NCBI GenBank assembly: GCA_030267565.1
Contig: BRXU01000002.1
Location: forward strand, 6,143,501-6,207,500
Origin: Pleodorina starrii
Lineage: Eukaryota; Chlorophyta; Chlorophyceae; Chlamydomonadales; Volvocaceae
DNA length: 64,000 bases
Direction: 5' to 3'
The notes below the pieces were generated by a model. That model worked only from the letters and a program-made list of their open reading frames with translations, had not been told where the DNA came from and ran no database searches. The position numbers were made by a program, and so were the translations under genes. Numbering within the stretch: the first letter of the stretch is position 1; each line of letters begins with the position of its first letter. Of the stretch, positions 1 to 10,811 are shown piece after piece.

Positions 1-946
1 CCGAGTTACACACCACCCCGGCCACCCTAGGCCAGCAGGATGATCATAAGTGGGCTCAGTTTTAGAGGATTAACAAATGTGATCATTTCCCTTCATGCAC
101 GCTGGTAATGTGTAATAGGCTCCTGCACTGCATGTACGATTGCCTGTCCATAGGCAGTCGTACATGCCGATGAAATAACAAACTTTCACAAAACAAACAG
201 CTTGTCTCATGTACTTATGAATTTATATGACCTACTGGATTCAATAATGGTGAAAGCATTATAAATACCTAAGGTTTCTTGTACAGAAGCCCCGTTAACA
301 TTGCTGATGTCTGGTTGCGGCCAATCCTGCCGTCCTTTCGCTGTGATATATAACATTTTACATAAATAGTCATACAGAATGGTTCATTTTACTTGTGCTT
401 GACGATACATGTCTGTTGGCTGCTGGCTGCTAGTAACAACAGTCAAACACAAGGTCAGCGAGGCAAGAAATTGTAAATCTGTTGGCCGTATGCCTTGCTG
501 CAATCATCTCTCATTCCCTATGTGCTACAGGATGCATTGGGCACTTCAGGGAGCTCATAGTTCCCGGTGTGCAGACCAGCGTCGTCGGCATGGATGCGTG
601 CTTCTACTGTGGATGAAGCTTATCCATTGGACTATCTTCCAGTCATCATGTTCGTGCGTATAATTAATTTTATTTGTAACGGACATATTTCGTCAACCTT
701 GGTAGCTCTGTTTGCTTCCATCCTGTACCCATCCATTTGTGAATCTCACAGAGGTGCAGTAGTTAGGATGGACCTGATTGTAAAGTTTTCATGTCCACAT
801 GTCGCATATGGATGGCCAGTTTGACTGCTTTACGGCCCCATGTCTGTCCTTGCCCCGCCCTAGCCCTCCATGCTGGGTGGTCCTCCCTTGATTCACCCTC
901 TCCCTGCCTCCCTTGCCTCACTCTTGGCAAGAGTAGACTTGCTAGG
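1..946. other. Unassigned flank, probably interior of a CACTA-like element
   Basis: No gene can be supported here. Open frames are short, overlap on several frames and show no domain. Because the sequence runs without a visible break into the subterminal repeats and terminus of the element ending at 2084, I infer that it is interior to that element. The element's other end is not in the window. One possible terminal exon is listed separately. Confidence 0.4.
531..616 (+). pseudogene. Possible terminal exon of an unidentified spliced gene
   Basis: A pyrimidine-rich tract ending in CTACAG at 530 is followed by a short frame reading CIGHFRELIVPGVQTS and then VVGMDACFYCG, ending in TGA at 614-616. 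The composition looks protein-like and the acceptor is good. No upstream exon was found and the product is not recognised. It may be a remnant of a gene carried by the transposon that ends at 2084. It could also be chance, given its length. Confidence 0.22.
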
Positions 947-980
947 AGCTATTGGCCTTCAGAGTGGCTCCTGGTGGCTG

Positions 981-1220
981 GGAGCTAGCGGCCTTGGAAA
1001 GGACTGGTTTGGAGCTAGCGGCCTTGGAGAGGACTGGTGTGGAGCTAGCAGCCTTGGAGAGGACTGGTGTGGAGCTAGTGGCCTTGGAGAGGACTGGTGT
1101 GGAGCTAGCGGCCTTGGAGAGGACTGGTGTGGAGCTAGCGGCCTTGGAGTGGACTGGTGTGGAGCTAGCGGCCTTGGAGAGGACTGGTGTGGAGCTAGCG
1201 GCCCTGGAGTGGACATACTT
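981..1220. repeat. 30-bp minisatellite, 8 units
   Basis: Eight head-to-tail copies of a 30-bp unit (GGAGCTAGCGGCCTTGGAGA plus GGACTGGTGT) begin at 981, 1011, 1041 and so on. A degenerate unit lies just upstream at about 947. Because 30 is a multiple of 3, all frames free of stops stay open: the plus strand reads GASGLGEDWC repeats and the minus strand reads TPVLSKAASS repeats. That makes the overlapping open frames a by-product of the repeat, not evidence for a gene. Confidence 0.9.
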
Positions 1221-1505
1221 GGAGCTTGGGAGGTTCCCATTTCCACTGTAAGTTGTGTCAGCCCCACATCTCCACTGTCCCCAGTGCAGCTCTTCCGACC
1301 GTAGGCCTGGCCTGACCTTCCCACCTTCCCACCTTCTCACCTACCTATTGCTACACTGCTAGCCATGTGTGTTACTATCACAATGGCAGTAGTAATGCAC
1401 TCCTCGTTAGCCAAGAACCATTAAGTATCCACCAGCAAGAGGCAGAACCGGTGGTTGTTACTACCATTGAATGAGGTTTGGGCCTCCAGTTCGGTGCAGG
1501 CAGGG

Positions 1506-1721
1506 AATGACTGCGCCGAGTCATAGTGTGCAGCTGCGGGTCATGGGGTGCAAGCGGGGAATGACTGTGCCGAGTCATAGTGTGCAGCTGCGGGTCATGG
1601 GGTGCAAGCGGGGAATGACTGTGCCGAGTCATAGTGTGCAGCTGCGGGTCATGGGGTGCAAGCGGAGAATGACTGTGCCGAGTCATAGTGTGCAGCTGCG
1701 GGTCATGGGGCGCAGACGCGC
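1506..1721. repeat. 54-bp tandem repeat, 4 units, subterminal
   Basis: Four copies with a 54-bp period start at 1506, 1560, 1614 and 1668. Each contains AATGACTG, GAGTCATAG and GGGTCATGGGG, that is, the ATGAC/GTCAT core in both orientations. The same core continues irregularly to 2084. Arrays of short motifs in mixed orientation inside the ends are typical of subterminal regions of CACTA (EnSpm) transposons, where transposase binds. Confidence 0.85.
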
Positions 1722-2084
1722 TAGCAGAACATGAATGCAGAAAATGACTGAGTGGACCGAATGACTGCACGGAATGACTGAAAATGAGTCATAAAGTGGC
1801 TTCCCAGTCATATCCCAGTCCCACGGTGGTTCTTTATGACTCGTTTCCAGTCATATATTCAGTCATAAATGCAGTCATAAACAATATGACTGTGCTCTAT
1901 ATGACTGGCCCCAGTCATACCGGGTGCTCTTCCTGACCGCTTTCCATGACCAGGGGAGCACGTTATGACTGGGTTTATGACTGGGAATATGACTGGCGCC
2001 CCCGTTATGACTGGGTTTATGACTGGGTTTATGACTGGGTTTATGACCGAGATGACGCTTTATGACTGGGCCTTTTCCCGAGTG
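1722..2084. mobile_element. Terminus of a CACTA-like element (other end outside the window)
   Basis: This block is dense in ATGACTG(G). It ends at 2084 with a 24-base terminus reading inward from the array as CACTCGGGAAAAGGCCCAGT then CATA. It matches the left terminus of the 9.1-kb element at 27414 along about 45 bp with a few substitutions. The tRNA array starts at 2085 in mid-unit, so this element also inserted into the array or caps it. The matching left flank and target duplication cannot be tested within the window. Confidence 0.7.
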
Positions 2085-2476
2085 TGTATTGAACAGGTTT
2101 TTCTCAAAACATTGTGATGCTGGGTCATACATACATACTACACAGCTCACCATGGCCATGCCAGCCACCATTCCACATGAAAGCGTGATCCAATGGTACA
2201 TTTCAGATAGTGTTTTTATGTGCAGGTCATCAGCATGGCAATGCATGGAGGATGCATACTGCAGCCATATGTGGGCCAATAATAGGTGGGATGGATATTT
2301 TGAACTGGGGTCTGCACATACAATCCCTAAACATATATAGTCATACTTAGTTATGCAGTTTTCGGAGCTGCACCCATACAGACAGGGGAAACAGGTTATT
2401 CTTGTCCTGTAACTTATGCCATTCGGCTAAACGACCAAGGAAAACATGACCACATTCTCTATGTGTAAGATATCTG

Positions 2477-2547
2477 TGCACCAGCCGAGAATCGAACTCG
2501 GGTCTGGTCCGTGGCTAGGATCTATGCTACCACTATACCACTGGTGC
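2477..2547 (-). tRNA. tRNA-Gly(GCC), degenerate edge copy (unit 1)
   Basis: The anticodon is still GCC, but the loop reads TAGCCAC instead of TTGCCAC, losing the invariant U33. A second change breaks a pair of the anticodon stem (GATCC/GGACC). It is probably non-functional. Confidence 0.7.
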
Positions 2548-2661
2548 TGAACACTGCACATGTCCACTGCACAAAAGACTTACCACCCTGTTCATACTTG
2601 CCAACAAACAATTGGCCTATGTTCATGCAAACCTGGTGTACTTGCTGATAAAGACATACAC

Positions 2662-2742
2662 TGCCCAGTGAGGGGCTCAGATAGAACTCACAACCACAAG
2701 GTTAAGAGTCTTGCCCTCTTCCACTGAATGAGCTGAACAGGC
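2662..2742 (-). pseudogene. tRNA-Lys(CTT)-like sequence, left block (first of 17)
   Basis: The minus strand reads GCCTGTTCAGCTCATTC..., with an anticodon arm CAAGA-CTCTTAA-CCTTG, so the anticodon is CTT (Lys). The anticodon loop, GGTTGTGAGTTC and terminal TGGGCA match a plant-type tRNA-Lys(CTT). The gene is abnormal: the T loop reads TTCTATC (G57 lost), about seven extra bases (TGAGCCC) separate the two halves of the T stem GTGAG/CTCAC, and the D stem GCTC/GAGG has a mismatch. Further copies with the same structure are at 4189-4269, 5716-5796, 7243-7323, 8770-8850, 10297-10377, 11824-11904, 13351-13431, 14876-14956, 16314-16394, 17841-17921, 19368-19448, 20895-20975, 22422-22502, 23949-24029, 25476-25556 and 27003-27083. 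It is most likely a tRNA pseudogene amplified with the unit. A noncanonical tRNA is the alternative. Confidence 0.72.
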
Positions 2743-3103
2743 ACATTTTCAAACCTCGTACACACAGAGACATGTATGGAGTGTGCACCAATGGATGTGT
2801 TGCACAGAAAGGGACCAGACCAGATGTAGGGCTCAGCAGTGGCACAACCAGTAGGGTGCAAAAATGTTTCCCATTCAGATATACTGGATATCCAATCATG
2901 GATGCATCTTACAAATACAAATAACCCACTACCCATGTCACTTACAAATTTCACGATCAGACATCCCTCTTCCAGCTATTCACATGTGTAGTATGGAATT
3001 CCCACTTATCATGCTCCCGAAATCCACCCAGCACCCAACATGTGAATGCCGAGTTAAGGACATGTTTTAGCTGTTGCAGACATGTGTACGTGGACACATA
3101 TTC

Positions 3104-3176
3104 CGAGCCTACCAGGGATCGAACCTGGAATCTACGGTTCCGTAGACCAGCGCTTTATCCATTATGCCATAGGCCC
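3104..3176 (-). tRNA. tRNA-Arg(ACG), degenerate edge copy (unit 1)
   Basis: The anticodon ACG is kept, but the outer pairs of the anticodon stem are altered (CTGGT/ACCGT, one mismatch). The D stem is the mismatched GCAT/AAGC form. The leftmost unit has damage in both its Arg and Gly genes. Confidence 0.75.
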
Positions 3177-4003
3177 TTATCCGAGTTCAGGCACTTGTCA
3201 AATACCAGGAACGTGTTGGATTCATTGACGAGCTTGGCACGCAGGCCCACATACAGCTCAATCATTAAGCCACAGGGGCACAGGTAGAATTTATGTGCCA
3301 TGATGTCAAGCAACAACAAACAAAGTGCACAATCTGGTCTGTTGATGCACCTTTTTGTGGGAAAACAGGGACTGTCACTTTATACCATACATGGAGCCTT
3401 AGGGTGAATTCTCCCAAGGTCCTGGGTTTCTGAGCCTTCTCCTGCGGTGTCTCTCACTCGTTCCTGTTTGGTTGACTTAAGCTGGCAAGTATGGGTGAGT
3501 GTCTTGGCAGCTCTTGTCGCCTCAAGCACAGTGCATGGCTAGCTGGCCCATTGGCTCTACTTTTCAAGAGTTTGGAACCCACTGCAAGGCATACATACAC
3601 AACAAAGGAATGTATTGAACAGGTTTTTCTCAAAACATTGTGATGCTGGGTCATACATACATACTACACAGCTCACCATGGCCATGCCAGCCACCATTCC
3701 ACATGAAAGCGTGATCCAATGGTACATTTCAGATAGTGTTTTTATGTGCAGGTCATCAGCATGGCAATGCATGGAGGATGCATACTGCAGCCATATGTGG
3801 GCCAATAATAGGTGGGATGGATATTTTGAACTGGGGTCTGCACATACAATCCCTAAACATATATAGTCATACTTAGTTATGCAGTTTTCGGAGCTGCACC
3901 CATACAGACAGGGGAAACAGGTTATTCTTGACCCTGTAACTTATGCCATTCGGCTAAACGACCAAGGAAAACATGACCACATTCTCTATGTGTAAGATAT
4001 CTG

Positions 4004-4074
4004 TGCACCAGCCGAGAATCGAACTCGGGTCTGGTCCGTGGCAAGGACCTATGCTACCACTATACCACTGGTGC
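4004..4074 (-). tRNA. tRNA-Gly(GCC), reference copy (unit 2)
   Basis: This is a 71-nt tRNA carrying glycine for GGC/GGU codons. Acceptor GCACCAG pairs with CTGGTGC. The anticodon stem is GGTCC/GGACC around TTGCCAC, and the T arm is CCGAG/CTCGG around TTCGATT. The discriminator is A, CCA is not encoded, and there is no intron. The B box GAGTTCGATTCTC is intact, so RNA polymerase III transcription is possible. A TTTT on the transcribed strand lies about 33 nt downstream. Confidence 0.96.
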
Positions 4075-4630
4075 TGAACACTGCACATGTCCACTGCACA
4101 AAAGACTTACCACCCTGTTCATACTTGCCAACAAACAATTGGCCTATGTTCATGCAAACCTGGTGTACTTGCTGATAAAGACATACACTGCCCAGTGAGG
4201 GGCTCAGATAGAACTCACAACCACAAGGTTAAGAGTCTTGCCCTCTTCCACTGAATGAGCTGAACAGGCACATTTTCAAACCTCGTACACACAGAGACAT
4301 GTATGGAGTGTGCACCAATGGATGTGTTGCACAGAAAGGGACCGGACCAGATGTAGGGCTCAGCAGTGGCACAACCAGTAGGGTGCAAAAATGTTTCCCA
4401 TTCAGATATACTGGATATCCAATCATGGATGCATCTTACAAATACAAATAACCCACTACCCATGTCACTTACAAATTTCACGATCAGACATCCCTCTTCC
4501 AGCTATTCACATGTGTAGTATGGAATTCCCACTTATCATGCTCCCGAAATCCACCCAGCACCCAACATGTGAATGCCGAGTTAAGGACATGTTTTAGCTG
4601 TTGCAGACATGTGTACGTGGACACATATTC

Positions 4631-4703
4631 CGAGCCTACCAGGGATCGAACCTGGAATCTCCGGTTCCGTAGACCGGCGCTTTATCCATTATGCCATAGG
4701 CCC
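4631..4703 (-). tRNA. tRNA-Arg(ACG) (unit 2)
   Basis: Cloverleaf intact except for an A-A mismatch in the D stem (GCAT/AAGC). Confidence 0.93.
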
Positions 4704-5530
4704 TTATCCGAGTTCAGGCACTTGTCAAATACCAGGAACGTGTTGGATTCATTGACGAGCTTGGCACGCAGGCCCACATACAGCTCAATCATTAAGCCAC
4801 AGGGGCACAGGTAGAATTTATGTGCCATGATGTCAAGCAACAACAAACAAAGTGCACAATCTGGTCTGTTGATGCACCTTTTTGTGGGAAAACAGGGACT
4901 GTCACTTTATACCATACATGGAGCCTTAGGGTGAATTCTCCCAAGGTCCTGGGTTTCTGAGCCTTCTCCTGCGGTGTCTCTCACTCGTTCCTGTTTGGTT
5001 GACTTAAGCTGGCAAGTATGGGTGAGTGTCTTGGCAGCTCTTGTCGCCTCAAGCACAGTGCATGGCTAGCTGGCCCATTGGCTCTACTTTTCAAGAGTTT
5101 GGAACCCACTGCAAGGCATACATACACAACAAAGGAATGTATTGAACAGGTTTTTCTCAAAACATTGTGATGCTGGGTCATACATACATACTACACAGCT
5201 CACCATGGCCATGCCAGCCACCATTCCACATGAAAGCGTGATCCAATGGTACATTTCAGATAGTGTTTTTATGTGCAGGTCATCAGCATGGCAATGCATG
5301 GAGGATGCAAACTGCAGCCATATGTGGGCCAATAATAGGTGGGATGGATATTTTGAACTGGGGTCTGCACATACAATCCCTAAACATATATAGTCATACT
5401 TAGTTATGCAGTTTTCGGAGCTGCACCCATACAGACAGGGGAAACAGGTTATTCTTGACCCTGTAACTTATGCCATTCGGCTAAACGACCAAGGAAAACA
5501 TGACCACATTCTCTATGTGTAAGATATCTG

Positions 5531-5601
5531 TGCACCAGCCGAGAATAGAACTGGGGTCTGGTCCGTGGCAAGGACCTATGCTACCACTATACCACTGGTG
5601 C
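5531..5601 (-). tRNA. tRNA-Gly(GCC), altered T arm (unit 3)
   Basis: The T loop reads TTCTATT (G57 to T) and one T-stem pair is lost (CCCAG/CTCGG). Both changes hit the B box, so expression is doubtful. The anticodon is intact. Confidence 0.78.
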
Positions 5602-6157
5602 TGAACACTGCACATGTCCACTGCACAAAAGACTTACCACCCTGTTCATACTTGCCAACAAACAATTGGCCTATGTTCATGCAAACCTGGTGTACTTGCT
5701 GATAAAGACATACACTGCCCAGTGAGGGGCTCAGATAGAACTCACAACCACAAGGTTAAGAGTCTTGCCCTCTTCCACTGAATGAGCTGAACAGGCACAT
5801 TTTCAAACCTCGTACACACAGAGACATGTATGGAGTGTGCACCAATGGATGTGTTGCACAGAAAGGGACCAGACCAGATGTAGGGCTCAGCAGTGGCACA
5901 ACCAGTAGGGTGCAAAAATGTTTCCCATTCAGATATACTGGATATCCAATCATGGATGCATCTTACAAATACAAATAACCCACTACCCATGTCACTTACA
6001 AATTTCACGATCAGACATCCCTCTTCCAGCTATTCACATGTGTAGTATGGAATTCCCACTTATCATGCTCCCGAAATCCACCCAGCACCCAACATGTGAA
6101 TGCCGAGTTAAGGACATGTTTTAGCTGTTGCAGACATGTGTACGTGGACACATATTC

Positions 6158-6230
6158 CGAGCCTACCAGGGATCGAACCTGGAATCTCCGGTTCCATAGA
6201 CCGGCGCTTTATCCATTATGCCATAGGCCC
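6158..6230 (-). tRNA. Arg-type tRNA with ATG (His) anticodon (unit 3)
   Basis: The body is the array tRNA-Arg, but the anticodon loop reads CTATGGA, so the anticodon is ATG, complementary to the His codon CAU, instead of ACG. Stems are otherwise as in unit 2. If charged by arginyl-tRNA synthetase it would misread His codons as Arg. Loss of C35, a known arginyl-synthetase determinant, may instead make it uncharged. Confidence 0.88.
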
Positions 6231-7057
6231 TTATCCGAGTTCAGGCACTTGTCAAATACCAGGAACGTGTTGGATTCATTGACGAGCTTGGCACGCAGGC
6301 CCACATACAGCTCAATCATTAAGCCACAGGGGCACAGGTAGAATTTATGTGCCATGATGTCAAGCAACAACAAACAAAGTGCACAATCTGGTCTGTTGAT
6401 GCACCTTTTTGTGGGAAAACAGGGACTGTCACTTTATACCATACATGGAGCCTTAGGGTGAATTCTCCCAAGGTCCTGGGTTTCTGAGCCTTCTCCTGCG
6501 GTGTCTCTCACTCGTTCCTGTTTGGTTGACTTAAGCTGGCAAGTATGGGTGAGTGTCTTGGCAGCTCTTGTCGCCTCAAGCACAGTGCATGGCTAGCTGG
6601 CCCATTGGCTCTACTTTTCAAGAGTTTGGAACCCACTGCAAGGCATACATACACAACAAAGGAATGTATTGAACAGGTTTTTCTCAAAACATTGTGATGC
6701 TGGGTCATACATACATACTACACAGCTCACCATGGCCATGCCAGCCACCATTCCACATGAAAGCGTGATCCAATGGTACATTTCAGATAGTGTTTTTATG
6801 TGCAGGTCATCAGCATGGCAATGCATGGAGGATGCAAACTGCAGCCATATGTGGGCCAATAATAGGTGGGATGGATATTTTGAACTGGGGTCTGCACATA
6901 CAATCCCTAAACATATATAGTCATACTTAGTTATGCAGTTTTCGGAGCTGCACCCATACAGACAGGGGAAACAGGTTATTCTTGACCCTGTAACTTATGC
7001 CATTCGGCTAAACGACCAAGGAAAACATGACCACATTCTCTATGTGTAAGATATCTG

Positions 7058-7128
7058 TGCACCAGCCGAGAATTGAACTGGGGTCTGGTCCGTGGCAAGG
7101 ACCTATGCTACCACTATACCACTGGTGC
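7058..7128 (-). tRNA. tRNA-Gly(GCC), altered T arm (unit 4)
   Basis: It shares the broken T-stem pair of the unit-3 copy. The T loop reads TTCAATT, a different base at position 57. Confidence 0.8.
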
Positions 7129-7684
7129 TGAACACTGCACATGTCCACTGCACAAAAGACTTACCACCCTGTTCATACTTGCCAACAAACAATTGGCCTA
7201 TGTTCATGCAAACCTGGTGTACTTGCTGATAAAGACATACACTGCCCAGTGAGGGGCTCAGATAGAACTCACAACCACAAGGTTAAGAGTCTTGCCCTCT
7301 TCCACTGAATGAGCTGAACAGGCACATTTTCAAACCTCGTACACACAGAGACATGTATGGAGTGTGCACCAATGGATGTGTTGCACAGAAAGGGACCAGA
7401 CCAGATGTAGGGCTCAGCAGTGGCACAACCAGTAGGGTGCAAAAATGTTTCCCATTCAGATATACTGGATATCCAATCATGGATGCATCTTACAAATACA
7501 AATAACCCACTACCCATGTCACTTACAAATTTCACGATCAGACATCCCTCTTCCAGCTATTCACATGTGTAGTATGGAATTCCCACTTATCATGCTCCCG
7601 AAATCCACCCAGCACCCAACATGTGAATACCGAGTACAGGACATGCTTTAGCTGTTGCAGACATGTGTACGCGGACACATATTT

Positions 7685-7757
7685 CGAGCCTACCAGGGAT
7701 CGAACCTGGAATCTCCGGTTCCATAGACCGGCGCTTTATCCATTATGCCATAGGCCC
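7685..7757 (-). tRNA. Arg-type tRNA with ATG (His) anticodon (unit 4)
   Basis: Same ACG-to-ATG anticodon change as the neighbouring unit 3, so the variant was copied with the unit. The 3' spacer has already switched to the GTACAGG type of later units. Confidence 0.88.
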
Positions 7758-8584
7758 TTATCCGAGTTCAGGCACTTGTCAAATACCAGGAACGTGTTGG
7801 ATTCATTGACGAGCTTGGCACGCAGGCCCACATACAGCTCAATCATTAAGCCACAGGGGCACAGGTAGAATTTATGTGCCATGATGTCAAGCAACAACAA
7901 ACAAAGTGCACAATCTGGTCTGTTGATGCACCTTTTTGTGGGAAAACAGGGACTGTCACTTTATACCATACATGGAGCCTTAGGGTGAATTCTCCCAAGG
8001 TCCTGGGTTTCTGAGCCTTCTCCTGCGGTGTCTCTCACTCGTTCCTGTTTGGTTGACTTAAGCTGGCAAGTATGGGTGAGTGTCTTGGCAGCTCTTGTCG
8101 CCTCAAGCACAGTGCATGGCTAGCTGGCCCATTGGCTCTACTTTTCAAGAGTTTGGAACCCACTGCAAGGCATACATACACAACAAAGGAATGTATTGAA
8201 CAGGTTTTTCTCAAAACATTGTGATGCTGGGTCATACATACATACTACACAGCTCACCATGGCCATGCCAGCCACCATTCCACATGAAAGCGTGATCCAA
8301 TGGTACATTTCAGATAGTGTTTTTATGTGCAGGTCATCAGCATGGCAATGCATGGAGGATGCATACTGCAGCCATATGTGGGCCAATAATAGGTGGGATG
8401 GATATTTTGAACTGGGGTCTGCACATACAATCCCTAAACATATATAGTCATACTTAGTTATGCAGTTTTCGGAGCTGCACCCATACAGACAGGGGAAACA
8501 GGTTATTCTTGACCCTGTAACTTATGCCATTCGGCTAAACGACCAAGGAAAACATGACCACATTCTCTATGTGTAAGATACCTG

Positions 8585-8655
8585 TGCACCAGCCGAGAAT
8601 CGAACTCGGGTCTGGTCCGTGGCAAGGACCTATGCTACCACTATACCACTGGTGC
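8585..8655 (-). tRNA. tRNA-Gly(GCC) (unit 5)
   Basis: Matches the reference copy throughout the cloverleaf. Confidence 0.95.
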
Positions 8656-9211
8656 TGAACACTGCACATGTCCACTGCACAAAAGACTTACCACCCTGTT
8701 CATACTTGCCAACAAACAATTGGCCTATGTTCATGCAAACCTGGTGTACTTGCTGATAAAGACATACACTGCCCAGTGAGGGGCTCAGATAGAACTCACA
8801 ACCACAAGGTTAAGAGTCTTGCCCTCTTCCACTGAATGAGCTGAACAGGCACATTTTCAAACCTCGTACACACAGAGACATGTATGGAGTGTGCACCAAT
8901 GGATGTGTTGCACAGAAAGGGACCAGACCAGATGTAGGGCTCAGCAGTGGCACAACCAGTAGGGTGCAAAAATGTTTCCCATTCAGATATACTGGATATC
9001 CAATCATGGATGCATCTTACAAATACAAATAACCCACTACCCATGTCACTTACAAATTTCACGATCAGACATCCCTCTTCCAGCTATTCACATGTGTAGT
9101 ATGGAATTCCCACTTATCATGCTCCCGAAATCCACCCAGCACCCAACATGTGAATACCGAGTACAGGACATGTTTCAGCTGTTGCAGACATGTGTACGCG
9201 GACACATATTT

Positions 9212-9284
9212 CGAGCCTACCAGGGATCGAACCTGGAATCTCCGGTTCCGTAGACCGGCGCTTTATCCATTAAGCCATAGGCCC
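9212..9284 (-). tRNA. tRNA-Arg(ACG), reference copy (unit 5)
   Basis: This is a 73-nt tRNA for CGN arginine codons. Acceptor GGGCCTA pairs with TAGGCTC (one G-U). The D stem GCTT/AAGC is fully paired, the anticodon stem is CCGGT/ACCGG around CTACGGA, and the T arm is CCAGG/CCTGG around TTCGATC. The discriminator is G, with no intron and no encoded CCA. A34 would be edited to inosine in eukaryotes. No TTTT appears on the transcribed strand within about 45 nt downstream, which is unusual for RNA polymerase III. Confidence 0.96.
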
Positions 9285-10111
9285 TTATCCGAGTTTAGAA
9301 ACTTGTCAAACTCCAGGAACGTGTTGGATTCATTGACGAGCTTGGCACGCAGGCCCACATACAGCTCAATCATTAAGCCACAGGGGCACAGGTAGAATTT
9401 ATGTGCCATGATGTCAAGCAACAACAAACAAAGTGCACAATCTGGTCTGTTGATGCACCTTTTTGTGGGAAAACAGGGACTGTCACTTTATACCATACAT
9501 GGAGCCTTAGGGTGAATTCTCCCAAGGTCCTGGGTTTCTGAGCCTTCTCCTGCGGTGTCTCTCACTCGTTCCTGTTTGGTTGACTTAAGCTGGCAAGTAT
9601 GGGTGAGTGTCTTGGCAGCTCTTGTCGCCTCAAGCACAGTGCATGGCTAGCTGGCCCATTGGCTCTACTTTTCAAGAGTTTGGAACCCACTGCAAGGCAT
9701 ACATACACAACAAAGGAATGTATTGAACAGGTTTTTCTCAAAACATTGTGATGCTGGGTCATACATACATACTACACAGCTCACCATGGCCATGCCAGCC
9801 ACAATTCCACATGAAAGTGTGATCCAATGGTACATTTCAGATAGTGTTTTTATGTGCAGGTCATCAGCATGGCAATGCATGGAGGATGCATACTGCAGCC
9901 ATATGTGGGCCAATAATAGGTGGGATGGATATTTTGAACTGGGGTCTGCACATACAATCCCTAAACATATATAGTCATACTTAGTTATGCAGTTTTCGGA
10001 GCTGCACCCATACAGACAGGGGAAACAGGTTATTCTTGACCCTGTAACTTATGCCATTCGGCTAAACGACCAAGGAAAACATGACCACATTCTCTATGTG
10101 TAAGATACCTG

Positions 10112-10182
10112 TGCACCAGCCGAGAATCGAACTCGGGTCTGGTCCGTGGCAAGGACCTATGCTACCACTATACCACTGGTGC
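10112..10182 (-). tRNA. tRNA-Gly(GCC) (unit 6)
   Basis: Matches the reference copy; all stems are paired. Confidence 0.95.
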
Positions 10183-10738
10183 TGAACACTGCACATGTCC
10201 ACTGCACAAAAGACTTACCACCCTGTTCATACTTGCCAACAAACAATTGGCCTATGTTCATGCAAACCTAGTGTACTTGCTGATAAAGACATACACTGCC
10301 CAGTGAGGGGCTCAGATAGAACTCACAACCACAAGGTTAAGAGTCTTGCCCTCTTCCACTGAATGAGCTGAACAGGCACATTTTCAAACCTCGTACACAC
10401 AGAGACATGTATGGAGTGTGCACCAATGGATGTGTTGCACAGAAAGGGACCAGACCAGATGTAGGGCTCAGCAGTGGCACAACCAGTAGGGTGCAAAAAT
10501 GTTTCCCATTCAGATATACTGGATATCCAATCATGGATGCATCTTACAAATACAAATAACCCACTACCCATGTCACTTACAAATTTCACGATCAGACATC
10601 CCTCTTCCAGCTATTCACATGTGTAGTATGGAATTCCCACTTATCATGCTCCCGAAATCCACCCAGCACCCAACATGTGAATACCGAGTACAGGACATGT
10701 TTCAGCTGTTGCAGACATGTGTACGCGGACACATATTC

Positions 10739-10811
10739 CGAGCCTACCAGGGATCGGACCTGGAATCTCCGGTTCCGTAGACCGGCGCTTTATCCATTAA
10801 GCCATAGGCCC
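10739..10811 (-). tRNA. tRNA-Arg(ACG), T-loop variant (unit 6)
   Basis: The T loop is TCCGATC: the base that becomes pseudouridine 55 is C. This alters both tertiary structure and the B box. Shared with units 7 and 8. Confidence 0.88.

Noticed and set aside
1506..1721. Regular 54-bp repeats as a CRISPR-like array
   Set aside because: The units are contiguous without unique spacers, the setting is eukaryotic and the motif belongs to the transposon subterminal region.
2688..2954. 88-codon minus-strand open frame repeated in all 28 units (MKFVSDMGSGLFVF...)
   Set aside because: It ends inside the tRNA-Lys-like sequence, overlaps a second open frame and shows no domain. Its persistence follows from the near identity of the units.
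3557..3866. Overlapping 82- and 83-codon open frames on opposite strands in each unit
   Set aside because: They are antisense shadows of each other over the same spacer. Neither has a recognisable domain or start context, and high unit identity explains the conservation.
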